From: Turritopsis dohrnii
Taxonomy: Eukaryota > Cnidaria > Hydrozoa > Anthoathecata > Oceaniidae
Assembly (NCBI GenBank): GCA_027922465.2
Contig: BQMF02000299.1
Span: 186,001 to 250,000 of the forward strand
DNA length: 64,000 bases
Direction: 5' to 3'
The position numbers and the translations under genes are program-made. This document shows positions 23,920 to 35,785 of the stretch, one piece after another (the first letter of the stretch is position 1; every line of letters starts with the position of its first letter). Under the pieces are notes generated by a model. That model did not search any database and was not told the origin of the DNA. It saw only the letters and a list, made by a program, of their open reading frames with translations.

Positions 23920-26509
23920 ATGTTTGAATGTTATTTTTGCAAGAAGACTATTGGGTACTCCACATCAATGTGTGTTGTGTGTAACCAATACATTTGTAAT
24001 GATGGTAAATGCTGTGGTGGAGTATTTTATAACTGTACCATGTGCAATGTGTGTTTTAGTAAGTAATTTTGATTTACATTGGTCTAATTTATTATGAAGC
24101 AGGAAATAGAAATCCATTGAAATGTTTTTGCTTGAAAAAGCATTATTCATCAACTGATTCGATATCTTTTCAATAAAAAAATATTTTTGATTACTTTCAT
24201 GATGAACAAAATCTGTAATTGCTGCTAGCTTGCAATAATTTATGTATATACCTGACATGACTTCATTTATTCAGTAACATATATTAATCATGTCAAAAAA
24301 GCTTAAAACTTAAGAGCTGTTTCGTTTCATTTTGAATTGTACTTTCGAACATTCTTTTTTATTCTGATATTTAGAACGACAACTTGGTTCCTGTGACACT
24401 TTTATCAATCATGAAGAAAATGAGAACTTCATAGCCAAAGGTTTGCCTAATTTTTCTGTAATAGTGATGATAACATGAAGCTTTTACATATAGTAACTAC
24501 ATACACCAAACTTACTTTACTCCTAACTTTGAAACTTTTGCCGATTTAAATCATAGAATTTTGACTACATACTTAAAGTTGTAATGCCAGAAGTTGTGAT
24601 TTGTGCATTTGCTGAGAGTATTGGGTGGCCAAATATGAAAGTGAGTAGTAACATGATCAATCATTTAAAATCTTCAAGATTAAAAGATTGAAGCCAATTA
24701 GTGTATTTTTAAGGCAGAAGATCTAATCATGACTTTTTTATGAACCAAGTATGTCAACTAATTCTCTACTATTTGTTTTTCATGGTTATGCCACAAATGT
24801 AATGCATATGATATACTATAGATATGACAGACACCGAAATGATATTGGAAATGAATCTAACATAAGTGATTCTGATGATCTGGGTATGATATACTTTTGT
24901 TTGTATTGGTTACTTGTAAAATTTAAGTAGGTTTAGAGATTCTTCTACATTATTTTTCCCGAAGACAATAATAGTGGTGTTATGACATTTAAAGATCTTG
25001 TACAAGATATGATGAGAAAACATCAGAGGGACCGTAGGTATTGAAAGTTTATAAAACAACATTCAAGGTGATATCTCAGCAGAACGGCCCTTTCGTCCAT
25101 AGCTGTCTTCCATTAAAACCAAAATGTTAATGGAAGTATATGTCAAAGTTGAACTCTTGCCTGAGGTGGTGTACATTGCGAATACTTCTGCAAGAATACA
25201 TATTTTCAGCCAAAATGAAGCTGAGTGATTTACAATGTCATTGAAGAAAAGTATTTTTTAGTTTGATTTATAGTTTTTTTTATGAATCACATTTTGTTAC
25301 CTTAATATTTAGTTCTATTGTTCCATAACAAAATTTTGGAGGTTACAGGCAGAGGTTGGATTTTAATATTACAATATCGATCTTATTCTAAATATTAGAA
25401 CTATACTTTTGCACCAACATTTGGTTAGAAATCTGGATAAATAAGAGAAAGTACACTTAAATACGTCTGCATTACATAATTACATTTCACATAGCTGAAA
25501 GCATGGTGCCACCCACTCCTGAAAAGATACATAAAAAGGTTAGGCGGCTGCTAAGTACTAATTTCTGGCTATGTTTGGTTCTGTACAAAATGCATGACAT
25601 TTGGTCCAACCATTTATTTGGAATTTATAGATCAATAGAAGCTTTTTTGCAAAAGATGTATGGGCCATAGTAGATGAAAGAAATGAGCAGGTAATTGTAT
25701 GGTATATGATAATAATTTCTTTCCATATCGATTGATACTGTGCGATTGGTTGATTCTTTCTGATTTTTATTTCGTCACGAGATTTGAGATTTTTTTATAT
25801 TTCTTGGTTAGTGTAAACAGTTTTAGAAGGCAATCTCAAAGTGAGAAGGGAATTGGTAAATTACTTATAAGTAGTTCATGCGATTTTATTTGTCTGGTAA
25901 AAGATAGCTAAACATTTCTTTGATAATTCCATGGGTTCTATTTCTATTGAATCAGAGCACCAAACAGAGGGCTTTCAAACAAAGCATGGGTGTCACAAAA
26001 AAGAAGAGAGATGCTAACATTAGTGTATCCACTAAAAGGAAAACTGAGGTGGGAATTATTAAGTTTATTATTATGTCTTTTAAGCAGATTACCAAATATA
26101 TCCGTACATGCCCTTACATTTTCAAGAAGAACGAAACAAGTCAGGGAAACCGAGTCCAACGTGTAAAGGAGCTAGATGTTACTTTTTCAAATGTGAAGAA
26201 TGCCAGATGGTTATTCGGGATAAATATGCTTGACATTTAGTTTCTAAACACAATTGGGATGACAAAAAAGCTTTTTTGAGACAAAGTGAATTCCGAATAA
26301 TGTTTTTGTGGTGCAAATCCAATAAACATAACTGTCCTCTACCAGCTCCTTGCTTGGAATGCAACGAATGGTATATGAGAATTGACCATCATTTCAGGAA
26401 TCATGCAAAGCATAAAGTTACTAGTGATCGCCTTAATAATCTTGTTGCTCAGGCTAAGAATAATGTTTGGTGTAATGGAACTCGTATATATCGGGGAATG
26501 AACCAGTGA
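23920..26509 (+). pseudogene. Unrecognised Cys-rich multi-exon gene with C2H2-like finger, small exons
   Basis: A series of small open segments with good splice sites on the plus strand. Exon 1 (ATG 23920 to 24058) is very Cys-rich: CYFCKK, CVVCNQYICND, CCGG, CTMCNVCF. Further candidates are 24374-24439, about 24820-24883, 24964-25037, 25494-25539, 25629-25690 and 25957-26047, each preceded by AG and followed by GT. The last (about 26128-26509) has FKCEECQMVIRDKYA, then HLVSKHNW (C2H2-like), CPLPAPCLEC and RIDHHFRNH, and stops at TGA 26507. A TGA at 26231-26233 falls just before the finger's first His, where Arg (CGA) is plausible, so the copy is probably dead. I do not recognise the family; a zinc-binding, nucleic-acid-related protein or element ORF is likely. 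Exon chaining is by eye. Confidence 0.5.
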
Positions 26510-26523
26510 CTTCCCACGTGTTT

Positions 26524-26843
26524 TCATTTTATTTATTTGTTTATTTATTTACGAATGTTTACCCAGGATGGCTTCTTCAGTTCTTCAAGGTACTGTTATC
26601 AATGAGGGTCCTGCGAAGGCGGTTCTAGAGCATTTTAAACCCCTCATTTGGGCTACGGAAGCTGTAATGACAGAAACCACGCAACTAGACAACCATATAC
26701 ATCATCCCAACTCTGTCGCTGAGTGCTAAGCAAGGAGGAGTGATTCACACTGTTATAGTCACTGGCATGACTCGGTTGGGGATTGAACCCGCGACCTCCT
26801 GAACAGGAAGCAAGCACTCTACCACAAGGTTACCAGACAGTTA
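26524..26843 (-). mobile_element. tRNA-derived SINE
   Basis: On the minus strand the 5' part carries a polymerase III A-box-like TTGTGGTAGAGTGC (complement of about 26813-26827) and a B box GGGTTCAATCCCC (complement of about 26777-26790), spaced as in a tRNA. A tRNA-unrelated body of about 220 bp follows, then a tail of AAATAAATAAAC-type repeats (26524-26551). About 320 bp, typical SINE length. The anticodon stem is too degenerate to name the parent tRNA. Confidence 0.82.
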
Positions 26844-28747
26844 AAGATTTTATTTGCTTGTGACACTCTGATCCGCTGTTTGCAGCTTCAGTAAATCGAA
26901 ATTAAGTTGAGATTCAAACCGTTTCCAAAATCTTAAACATCTTGTAATCAAGTATTTTTGTAATTTTTTTATGTTATTTTGTTTGAAAAAGGTTGGTTGA
27001 TAAGCTTTAAAGTAGGCAGTATAATAGTTCTTCTTTTTCTAGATCTCCCTCCTCCACATGACATGCTTACCGCGAAAATAAGTTCCACGAATTTCGTAAA
27101 AATCCTTCAACCGCGAAAATAAATACCCGCAAAAATTAGTTCCCTTAAGGTAGGTCACCACAGTATTGCTATTAGAATCGAAGAAAAATGTAATTGAAGA
27201 ACTTCTTTTGACAGAAAACTTCCATCATATACTCACGCGCGCTTGAATTGTTTTTATTTTTTATTTTTCGTTCTGGACAACACTTTTGTTTCAAATGAGA
27301 ATGATACGTTTCTTAACATGACTAAAAGGCTTCAGGGTTAAGGTTAGGGATAGGGCCATAAAAGTTTATTATCATCATTATCTTGCCAAATAATGTATAT
27401 ATTATTACTAGGAACAAAGACAAGTGTAATTCATGAGAAGGTCTATGAAATGCCAATACTTCCTGTAACTGTTCAAACGAGCCTCGTTTATCATACTTAG
27501 CCATTTTCTTTAACGAAGAGACTTCGTGGGATGAATTTTTCTTCATTTTTGGGCAATGTGTAATAATTTTCGATACAAAATCAGCCTAAGGACAGTTATA
27601 TAGGTATTTTAACAGTAATTCCAGGAAAGGTGAATTCTTCATATTATTATACAACGTCCGGATTATCCTACCATGATGTACAATAAGAACCAAACTTGAA
27701 TTACTTTCTACCAGTTTTATACAAATGATGGTAGTCGTTCTGATTAGGTTAAAGCAGGAACACTATTACGACTGTTTTTCCACACAACATCGTTATAGAT
27801 GATTTTTTCAATTCTTTTTTAATATCTCAAAAATGCCTTGGTAAAAATGTTTATTTCTTCTTTGCACTGAGACTTTTACTTACGGAGCTTTAAAATTCTG
27901 AGGAAATGTTTAAGTGATCGCTCCGAATGGCGAAGATCCCGGGTCAGATGAAAAGTAAACCGTATACTTTTATTCGATCGATTGTACGATTGGCTAGCTG
28001 ATTCTAATCTGGAAGACCATCAACATTTTTTTCAAATCCGGTATTGCTGCAGAAAATGGGATCTTTGTAATTGGTTCAATAAATTGATCCTAGTAGTGCA
28101 TGCGACATTAATGTAAATGTGCAGGTATGTTCAAGTCTTAATTTAAGAGGGAAAGTTAAGACAGGTTATCGTCAGTTTGCTACCATTGATTTTCAACTAT
28201 CTTCACATACCACAGTTTATAACATCGCTAAATGTTTCAAAGTAAGATCGGAAAGATTTCACACTAATTGTCGAAAAAAACCAACTTATTGCCAACTTAT
28301 TTTTCTGCATAAAAACATATAAACCGAGGAAATGAGGCATCAAATCTAGTCACTCTGGTGACGAACATTTGATAATATTGTCTAATATATAGTCTAGGAA
28401 AAACATTCGTCATGATATACCTATGCAAAATGAAGCTTCTGGTGATTCTCTTTGTTATAAAATCTAAGAACTGATTTTGTTGATCATCAACAAGAACTTA
28501 CTGTCGACTTCAGTCAGTTTAAACATTACATATATGTAATATTCACATATTTACACATTTACAGTAGGTTTAACATTTATTGCATATATCAAATATCACA
28601 AGCACATTCATATAGTCCATATATCTTCAATTGAATTAACTTCAGCAAACAAAATATCAATACTACTCTCAAATAACCACAAGAGTTTTTATTATTCATT
28701 GATATTGTTCTAATCTAAATGAAAATCGCATAATTGAAAATTCCTTA
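26844..28747. other. Non-coding DNA
   Basis: No coding or RNA gene seen. Around 27068-27145 the motif CCGCGAAAATAA appears twice with related AAAATTAGTTCC blocks, possibly part of an old MITE. Near 27333-27353 there is a degenerate telomere-like run (AGGGTTAAGGTTAGGGATAGG). Confidence 0.5.
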
Positions 28748-29644
28748 TCATTTTGAAGCCTCTAATGCTAGGTGTAATTTTTTGTTGAAGGCGATCTTTT
28801 TCTTTTCATTCCACAAATGGATCATGTATTGCACCATAAACATGAAATGTTCTCGAGACATCTGCTTTGAGGTAGCCTTAATACATTGAAGGTACGAGTT
28901 GAACTGTTCACAAATGCTAGTATTGACTGATTGGAGTCCAGTCATCTCTTTACTGCTCTAATGTGATGAACAATTTTGAGCGAAGCCATGAAATATGTCA
29001 TGAAAAAAACAGGTATTCCCGATTCAAACAATATTCTTCTAAATTACATGAGAAGTCATAGAATATGACTTCAGGAGCTTTCTGTAAGTAACAATGTAAC
29101 AATGTCCGTGCATAGGACAAAACCACAAGAATAAAAAGGTAGACCCTTTTTTTGATAACATGGGGTACCTTTTCGAACAAGATGACGTTGTTGCTGCATC
29201 ATCGAATGACGAAGTGCTCTTAATGTCGATATCAAACTTTCGAGCAAGGCAAATTTGTTGACCAGTCTTGCCAAAGTAGTAAGCCCTCCCAAGTTTGGCT
29301 GGATTGTAAGAGCTAATCGGATAATCAATTTCCGGTGGCACATCGAGATCGTGAAGCTTCTTGACTCGAGATAACAAACCATTTAAAAACTGCAGCACAA
29401 TCGGATCAAAGAAAGTGGATGCCAACCTTCCCAGACAAGGGTTATATTTTCTGCATTCTGTGGTAAATTCCGTCACATGGACATTAAGATTCTCGCCGAT
29501 TGTTAATCTCTCCAAGCTGGGAAGTAATGCTAGTGGTAAGAGCGACTGGAGTGATGCATCAAAGCTAAGTAAGTTAAACAATCTTGAAGCTGAACGTACG
29601 TTAACTTCTGAGAAATAAACTTTCGTAGTAATTCTGCCATACAA
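28748..29644 (-). pseudogene. KDZ-like transposase remnant
   Basis: Minus-strand fragments in shifting frames. The central part has STFLFLWFCPMHGHCY, then KAPEVIFYDFSCNLEEYCLN with REYLFF, and after a short gap LQSVNTSICEQFNSYLQ and MVQYMIHLWNEKKK. The order CPHG-like, YD-x-SC, YCLNRE, CEQ-N matches KDZ (Kyakuja/Dileera/Zisupton) RNase-H-fold transposases as I remember them. In that reading the Asp of FYDFSC and the Glu of CEQ are candidate catalytic residues. At least two frameshifts separate the blocks and the N-terminus is missing, so it is dead. No terminal repeats were identified. It ends about 95 bp before the DIRS-like element. Confidence 0.6.
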
Positions 29645-29739
29645 GGGGAAAACCTCAATTAGGGTTTGATTTCGTTGTAGCAGTTGCTGTGGCGTAGGAT
29701 CCTCTTGTACCGATCTACGTAAGGTTCATCAAACTAAAC

Positions 29740-30268
29740 ATGAACGAGGAGCTAGCCAAGACCATCCAAGATGCTGTTAAGCAGGCAGTTGGCGAAGTTA
29801 TGGAAATACAACACAATTCCATGGATAAAATGAGAGACAGATTGGAAAGAAAACGGTGACAACACTGGAAATAAAGGTCAATATCAGCACAACAGAGACG
29901 TCACGTTCTGGAGACCCTCGACGAGGTAGACAGTCATTTAGAAGACAAGAACATCGAAAAAGCTAAAAGAGCATTGGAAAAGGGTAAGAAGCTCTTAGAA
30001 TTTAGAATGAAATGTATACGAATCGCCGATAGGGAGGGTTGGTTAACTGTTAAGCACTTTGTTAGCGACGAATTAGTATCTGACGACGAACAAGAAAAAC
30101 GGTTAAAAAGGGCTATCCGTTCTGCTACATCTTCGAGAGAGAAGTATTTCAAAAAGTCCAGGCAGACTCTTTCTAACCAAGAGAACTCTAAGGATGAAAG
30201 ATCGCGTGAAAAGCCAAAAGTGTATGACGATAAGAGAAGGATGGATGATACAAAACATACAGGAGGCG
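29740..30268 (+). pseudogene. DIRS-like gag (ORF1) remnant
   Basis: Opens at ATG 29740 with an amphipathic segment, hits TGA at 29857, and after frame disruption continues from about 29880 to 30268. The recognisable part has LETLDEV, a Lys/Arg-rich helix, RMKCIRIADREGWLTVKHF and SDDEQEKRLKRA, matching the IADRSE-x-GW-x-TV and DDEKR blocks of DIRS gag-like proteins. A zinc-knuckle half (GHYLTHCPFPPS, about 33192-33230) beyond the Penelope insert is probably its missing C-terminus. Not translatable as one protein. Confidence 0.62.
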
Positions 30269-30269
30269 C

Positions 30270-33190
30270 AGTTTTTTTCGATGTTTCGACTACCATACTG
30301 TAGTCATTTTCAATAAACGAATATGTGTTACATACAAATTTAAGTAAAGTTTTACAAAAAGTGTAACAGCCGTGACTAAATAGATAATTACAGAAAGCAA
30401 TCATATAGATAAAACGTAATAATAATAAATACCCTCTCCTCAGCATACTGAAACAAAGTACTCCCTAGAGGAGATGGGAGAAAAAGATAGTGTGATCAAC
30501 CAAACAATAGTAATGGTATTGACGTGATGTTTTTATTCAAAACAGGGTTGTCTCTCATAATAAATAAACTTTCTTTCAACTCGAGATGAAAATTGTTGTT
30601 GGAGTTAGCTAGAATACTAAAGTCTTCAAAACTCACTACATGGTTGCAAGTAAGCATGTGCTCCTTCACTGCACTGGTTTGGTAAGGATTGCTGGCAAGC
30701 CTTTTTCCAGTGAGTGGAGAAATCCCAGCATGTTCACAAGCCCTAACCTTAAAATGTCGTTTGGTTTTACCATAATAAGTGGCATTGCAGCCACCACACG
30801 AATACTTATAAACGACACCAGACTTGAGTTCTTTGGAGATCTTATCCTTAAATGTGAAAAAGTTGGAGAGCTTGCTAGATGACTTGAATATAAAAACAGC
30901 CTTACAAGATGGTAAATTATTATGAATAATTTTATTAAGGCGTGTTCTCGTTTGTAAAGTTAATTTGCCCAAATAAGGTAAGACAATAAGTAATTCCTTC
31001 TTGGAAACAGTAGGAATTCTTATTTTAGGCACATTAAGTTTGTCAAAAAATCATTTAATACAACCATCAATGAAACTAAGAGGGTAACCATTCTTATGAA
31101 AAATAGATTTCAACTTTTCAAGTTCCAAATGAAATTTAGACATGTCAGAGCAAATCGTAAAACACCTATAAATCAGGGTAGACACAAGACCATATTTGTA
31201 CGACACATGAATAAAGCTATCAAAATGCGAATACACTCCACTAAACGTGGGTTTACGGTAGACTGATGTAGAAAAGCTCTTACCATCTCTCTCAATCTGA
31301 ATATCTAGAAAAGGAAAAGTCCCACTATTTTCAATTTCAGAAGAAAAAGAAATATTTCTGTGGCGACTATTAAGATATTCTTTAAATTGTGAAAGGTGGT
31401 CAGGTGATGAAAATAGTACAAAGATATCATCAACATAACGTCTGTAATAAAGAGGTTTAAATTCAACAGGACATTCGGTTAACCATTTTTCTTCATAAAA
31501 ACACAGAAAGGCATTGGCAAGAGTAGGTCCTAATGGAGATCCCATGGCGACACCATCAATTTGTTTATGGCAATCGCCATCAAAAATAAAGAAAGATTCC
31601 TTAGTGGCCAGAGTGAGTAAATGATGGAACTCAGACTTGGATAACCCATTGTAAATATTACTGCTTTTAAATAAAATATCAACACAAATGTCAATAGTCT
31701 CATCTAAGGGAATGTTAGTGAAGAGAGAATCGACGTCCAAGCTAGCCATGAACAAGCTGGAATCTTGTGATACGATATCTTTGGCAAAACTAAAAGAATC
31801 TTTAACGGTGAACTCGTTAGTAGTTATAGGTGATAAAAGTGGAACTAAGAACTTAGCTAGATTGTATGTTGGTGTACCAATAGCCGACAAAATAGGTCGA
31901 TAAGGTGGATAATTATCGACTGTCTTTTTATGGACTTTTGGCAAACCATATAAAATACCTGGTCTAGAACCAGTAGGACACAGCTTGTAATATAGATCTT
32001 TGGTGATACTACCCTTATCTAATAAAGATTTGAGAACAGTTCGCAGCCTTTTTTCCTGATTAATAATATAATTTAAATGCTTGTCAGTTGTTATATCTAT
32101 AATTTGAAATTTATCAGAATTGGTAAGCAATGCTTTAACTCTCTGTACATAAGCAAATTTATCGACCAAAACCACAGAATTACCCTTGTCAGATTTTTGA
32201 ATGACAAGGTCGGAGTTTTTAGAGAGTTCCTTTAAAGCACGCACTTCATCTTCTGACAAATTACTGTCTACATAATGGTTATTATAATTCCGTAATGATG
32301 ATAAAGCTACATCCTTGATTCTGGTTTTAATAAAATCAGTGTCTTCCAGCGAGAGGTCCAACTGCTTAATATCTCGAAATAAAAGTTCGAAATTAACGAG
32401 ATAATCTCTGTAATTAAGTTTAGAAGGAGGAATGGCAAAGTTTAAACCCTTAGCCAGAAGTTTTTTCTCTACATCAGATAAATTATGTTTAGAAAAATTA
32501 AAAATAACCTTGTCGGGATTATTCATAGCAGGATGAGACTTTAAAAGAGCAGCAATTTTGTTTTCTTGAGTTACGTGGTGTTTTCGTAAGCTTTTGTCGT
32601 TGCCAGTCAGAAACAAAGAACAAATATGAGCGAAGTCAATGCAATTCAATTCCAATTTCAGGTATGATTTAACATTAGAGAGTTCATTTAAGTATTGTCT
32701 AACCAAAGATTTCTTTCCAGCTATTTCTTCTTTTAATAAGCGTGATTGGCATTGAGAGTAAGCCACGGAATTACGTAATCGTTTATTGGCTAATTTGAAT
32801 TGTAGAAATTTGGGAACAAGACCATGTTGTTGACAATATACAAGAAAATCCAAGTCAAGCTTCGCTTTCCGATGTTTAAAGTCATTCTTTTCAAATTTTC
32901 TAACACTTTTCAGAATGTTATTTCCATAACGATTGCGAATGATATCAGCTATTGACTTGTTGGCCGGGAATCTGACACGGACCAGGAACAGAAACACAAA
33001 TGCAAATACTTTGATGAAGTTCATGATGACGACACTAATCGGTGTTTTAAATAAATGTTGACATTCCAGTAATAATTATAAAGGTTTACTCGACTTACGT
33101 ATGATGGTAAAACTGCGAATAAACAGATGGATGATGTTATTTGCTATAATTTGCTATAATTTGCTACAATTCAATATATTTGCTATAATT
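30270..33190 (-). mobile_element. Penelope-like element
   Basis: Inserted on the minus strand into the gag region of the DIRS-like element. The coding part is nearly full length. The 3' end (about 30270) shows a short A run; the 5' side (about 33130-33190) consists of TTGCTATAAT-like short repeats. Exact ends and target duplication are unclear because flanking DIRS sequence seems to have been lost. I found no convincing hammerhead ribozyme core. Confidence 0.85.
30496..33024 (-). pseudogene. Penelope-like reverse transcriptase with C-terminal GIY-YIG endonuclease, one TGA
   Basis: A single frame of about 842 codons interrupted only by TGA at 31051-31053, between the RT and the endonuclease. 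The N-terminal half holds the conserved NSDLVIQKSDKGNSVVLVDK block. RT motifs follow: PYRPILSAIGTP, SLDVDSLFTNIPL, GVAMGSPLGPTLAN and YRRYVDDIFVLF with the catalytic Asp pair. After the stop, an Arg/Lys linker leads to VVYKYSCGGC, YYGKTKRHFKVR and EHA, the GIY-YIG nuclease with its Cys pair, as in the Neptune/Poseidon-type branches. The stop follows GCIK and may come from CGA. Such enzymes copy RNA at nicked DNA ends. Apart from this stop the copy is nearly intact, so insertion looks fairly recent. Confidence 0.93.
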
Positions 33191-33191
33191 C

Positions 33192-33399
33192 AAGAAGGTT
33201 GGTCACTATTTGACCCACTGTCCTTTCCCTCCAAGTCGCGAGCAACTAAAAGTGCCCAGGATCGAAAAGAATAGACGTTGAAACTTTATTATTTGGACAA
33301 GAACAAATATTACATTGAGTTACAAAACGTTTAACTATAAAAAGCTAAACAATTTATATTTTAATTTCTATTGACTTTGTGTTTTCCACTTACATTAGA
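33192..33399 (+). other. Zinc-knuckle remnant and spacer of the DIRS-like element
   Basis: KVGHYLTHCPFP reads like the last half of a CCHC knuckle, followed by a basic stretch and a stop near 33273. The rest is non-coding up to the polymerase. Confidence 0.45.
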
Positions 33400-34836
33400 A
33401 AGATATTGGGAGTTTGAGGAGGACGAACAAGTCTCAGTTGCGGGAAAGATTCAAAAACATGTTTCTTATTGGGAAGAAAATTTAAACGCTCCGCCGTTCA
33501 TTCTCGACGTAGTCAAAAATTGATACAAACTACCATTCATCTCGAAACCGCCACCATTTTATGCTGAAAACAATAGTTCTAGTCTGAAGAACGAAGAACA
33601 AAGAACTTCTTCAAAATGACTGTATTCAAGAAGTCGATTATCTCCCACATTGTGTCAACCCCTTAACAGTAGCTGAACGAAATTCGAAATTGAGACTTGT
33701 CGTAGACCTCAAGTACTTGGACGTAACAAAATTTAAATACGAAAATTTGAAAACAGTTTCAAATTTATTCAACAAAAACGAGCATATGTTGACATTTGAC
33801 CTGAAAAGCGGCTATCATCACGTTCCGATTCACAGCGAATTTTTTACATATCTGGGTTTCTCGTGGGAGTTTGATGCCAAGCTGAGATACTTTGTCTTCA
33901 AAGTTTTACCGTTCGGCCTGAGTACCGCTTGCTTTATCTTTACGAAGTTGATGCGCCAACTGGTTTAAAAAGTGGAGGTCAGAAGGGATTAAAATTGCGA
34001 TGTATCTTGACGACGGCATAGGAGGCAATATTCTGAAACCAAGCGCGATAAAACAACGAAACGTGGTGGTCCCTGATATAATTTCTGCCGGGTTGACTAT
34101 CAACATCAAAAAATCATCTTTGGAACCTGAAACAGTAAAACATTGGTTAGGTTTCATAGTTAACACTGACAAGATGCTCACAAAAAATCGAAAAAGTAAT
34201 AAGGCTTATTAAGGAAATTTTAAATTTTGACTTTGTCACCACAAGATTTATTGCAAAAATCGCCGGTTATATCATTTCAATGTCTATCGCCATTGGCCCC
34301 CTTAACAACCTTTTTACACGTCAATTGTATAAGTTTATTGAAAGCAGAAATTCCTGGGACGGTTATAGGCCTCTAACATTCGAAGTTAAGAGAGAATTAA
34401 ATTTTTGGAAAAACAATCTGGAACGCTCAAACGGATTTGAGTTCAAAACAAAGCCTGAAATTACAAAAATATGTTATACCGACGCTAGTGAATACGCCTA
34501 TGGTGGATACGTTGTAGAAAAGCTAGAAAATATTATTGCTAAAGGATCTTTTTCGAACGCAGAAATTACTTCAAGTTCAACTTACAGAGAGCTTCTAGCA
34601 GTCAAAAACGTTCTCCAATCTTTCTCAAGCATTTTAAAAAATCAAAACGTGCAGTGGGTTTCTGACAACTTAAAAGTTTCACGCATAATTAATTCTGGTA
34701 GTACAAAAGAACATTTACAGTATTTGTCACAATATTTGCATTAATCCGTCCTCGGTCCCAAGGGAGCAAAATGTTTAAGCTGACAGAATATCAAAAGCTT
34801 TTGATACAGATAACAGGTCAATTGACGATGAAACTT
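33400..34836 (+). pseudogene. DIRS-like reverse transcriptase/RNase H, part 1
   Basis: Broken frames carry the polymerase in order: WEFEEDEQ and VAGKIQKHVSYWEEN upstream, a TGA near 33522, VNPLTVAERNSKLRLVVDLKYLD, FDLKSGYHHVPIH (motif A Asp), VLPFGLSTACFIFTK (motif B), MYLDDGIGG (catalytic Asp pair), and the connection with NIKKSS and HWLGFIV. RNase H starts with ICYTDASEYAYGGYV and RELLAVKNVL and then WVSDN. YLDDG rather than YMDD and this RNase H are typical of DIRS-type elements. Frameshifts lie near 33968, 34205 and 34744. The frame is cut at 34836 by the TTAA insertion and resumes at 40516. Confidence 0.82.
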
Positions 34837-34840
34837 TTAA
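34837..34840 (+). repeat. TTAA target duplication, left
   Basis: TTAA precedes GAGCCATTATCTG and is matched at 40512-40515. Removing one TTAA and the insert restores continuity of the RNase H reading. Confidence 0.9.
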
Positions 34841-35769
34841 GAGCCATTATCTGTAAGAATCAGACAGAGCCTGGAAGTGATATCCTTAAATTTTGCTTAT
34901 TTTCTGATATTATGATCAAAACTATGTATACTGACATCAGGTAAAATTTTTTTTGAAAATTCTTGTCGGCTGCCAAGATTTTGGGCCTTAAAGTTTGGCC
35001 CATTTTTGTGGAAAAAGCACCTACAGAATGAATCTGCACTTTTAAACATCAAATTACCAAGACATATTGCTCTGAAATATATTTCAAGTGCATTTCATGG
35101 AAGTATGGTGTAAATTCCTCCATGCCACCAAATTTCAGGGTCCTTAAACTTTTTGCTGTCTAGAAATCATGGCCCGAATACTTAATTTTTTTGCTTTTCG
35201 ACTGTATTTGGACCTAATTATCTGTTAAGGGAAAGGAGTGCACATGATTGTTTTTGGTGGGATTAAAAGTGCTATGCCTCCTCTTCAAATTAATGGAAAA
35301 AAATTCATGTGCACACAAGGGCCTGGGGAGGAGCGCTTCCGCAAACTTTACCATTTTGATAAAGTTTACCAAATGCCACGGCCCATAATGGCAGCGGCGA
35401 AGGTCTTGTCATGTTGGTTTAATGTTATTTTGGAAGATACTTCAATGCCTTATCATATTCACAAAAGAAAATCATGTGCCCTCTTTCAGACTAGTCACAA
35501 AATAAAGTTGAAATTCACTATTTTTGCTGTACCGGAAATTGAAAGAATTCCCTAGCAACCAGCAATTACACTTAGCAACGATGATTTTACAGCTTGAAAA
35601 ATGAAATTAGGTTGTTGTTAACCACTTAAGCATATTTGGAGAAGCTTAATATTATTCATGTACCATGCATAGGTAATGCTTTGAATAAAAAACAGCCAAT
35701 ATTTGAAAAGTCTGGGTATATACCCAGCAAAGATCCATTTTCCGGTTTGTAAACAACTTTTTAACAATA
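34841..35769 (+). repeat. Left inverted repeat of the TTAA element
   Basis: Pairs with 39588-40511 at high identity. It contains a 105-codon open frame (35238-35555) also present in the other arm with three changed residues; it has no ATG start at the ORF edge and is probably non-coding. Confidence 0.93.
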
Positions 35770-35785
35770 ATTTTACAAGAACTTC

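Noticed and set aside
26524..26843. Functional tRNA gene
   Set aside because: A and B boxes are present, but no clean cloverleaf, and a 220-bp body with an A-rich tail marks a SINE.
22762..27356. Interstitial telomeric repeats
   Set aside because: Only a few degenerate TTAGGG-like units at 22.77 and 27.34 kb, not an array.
30300..30520. Hammerhead ribozyme in the Penelope-like element
   Set aside because: A CTGAGGA motif occurs on the minus strand but no GAAA partner and stems follow at the right distance.
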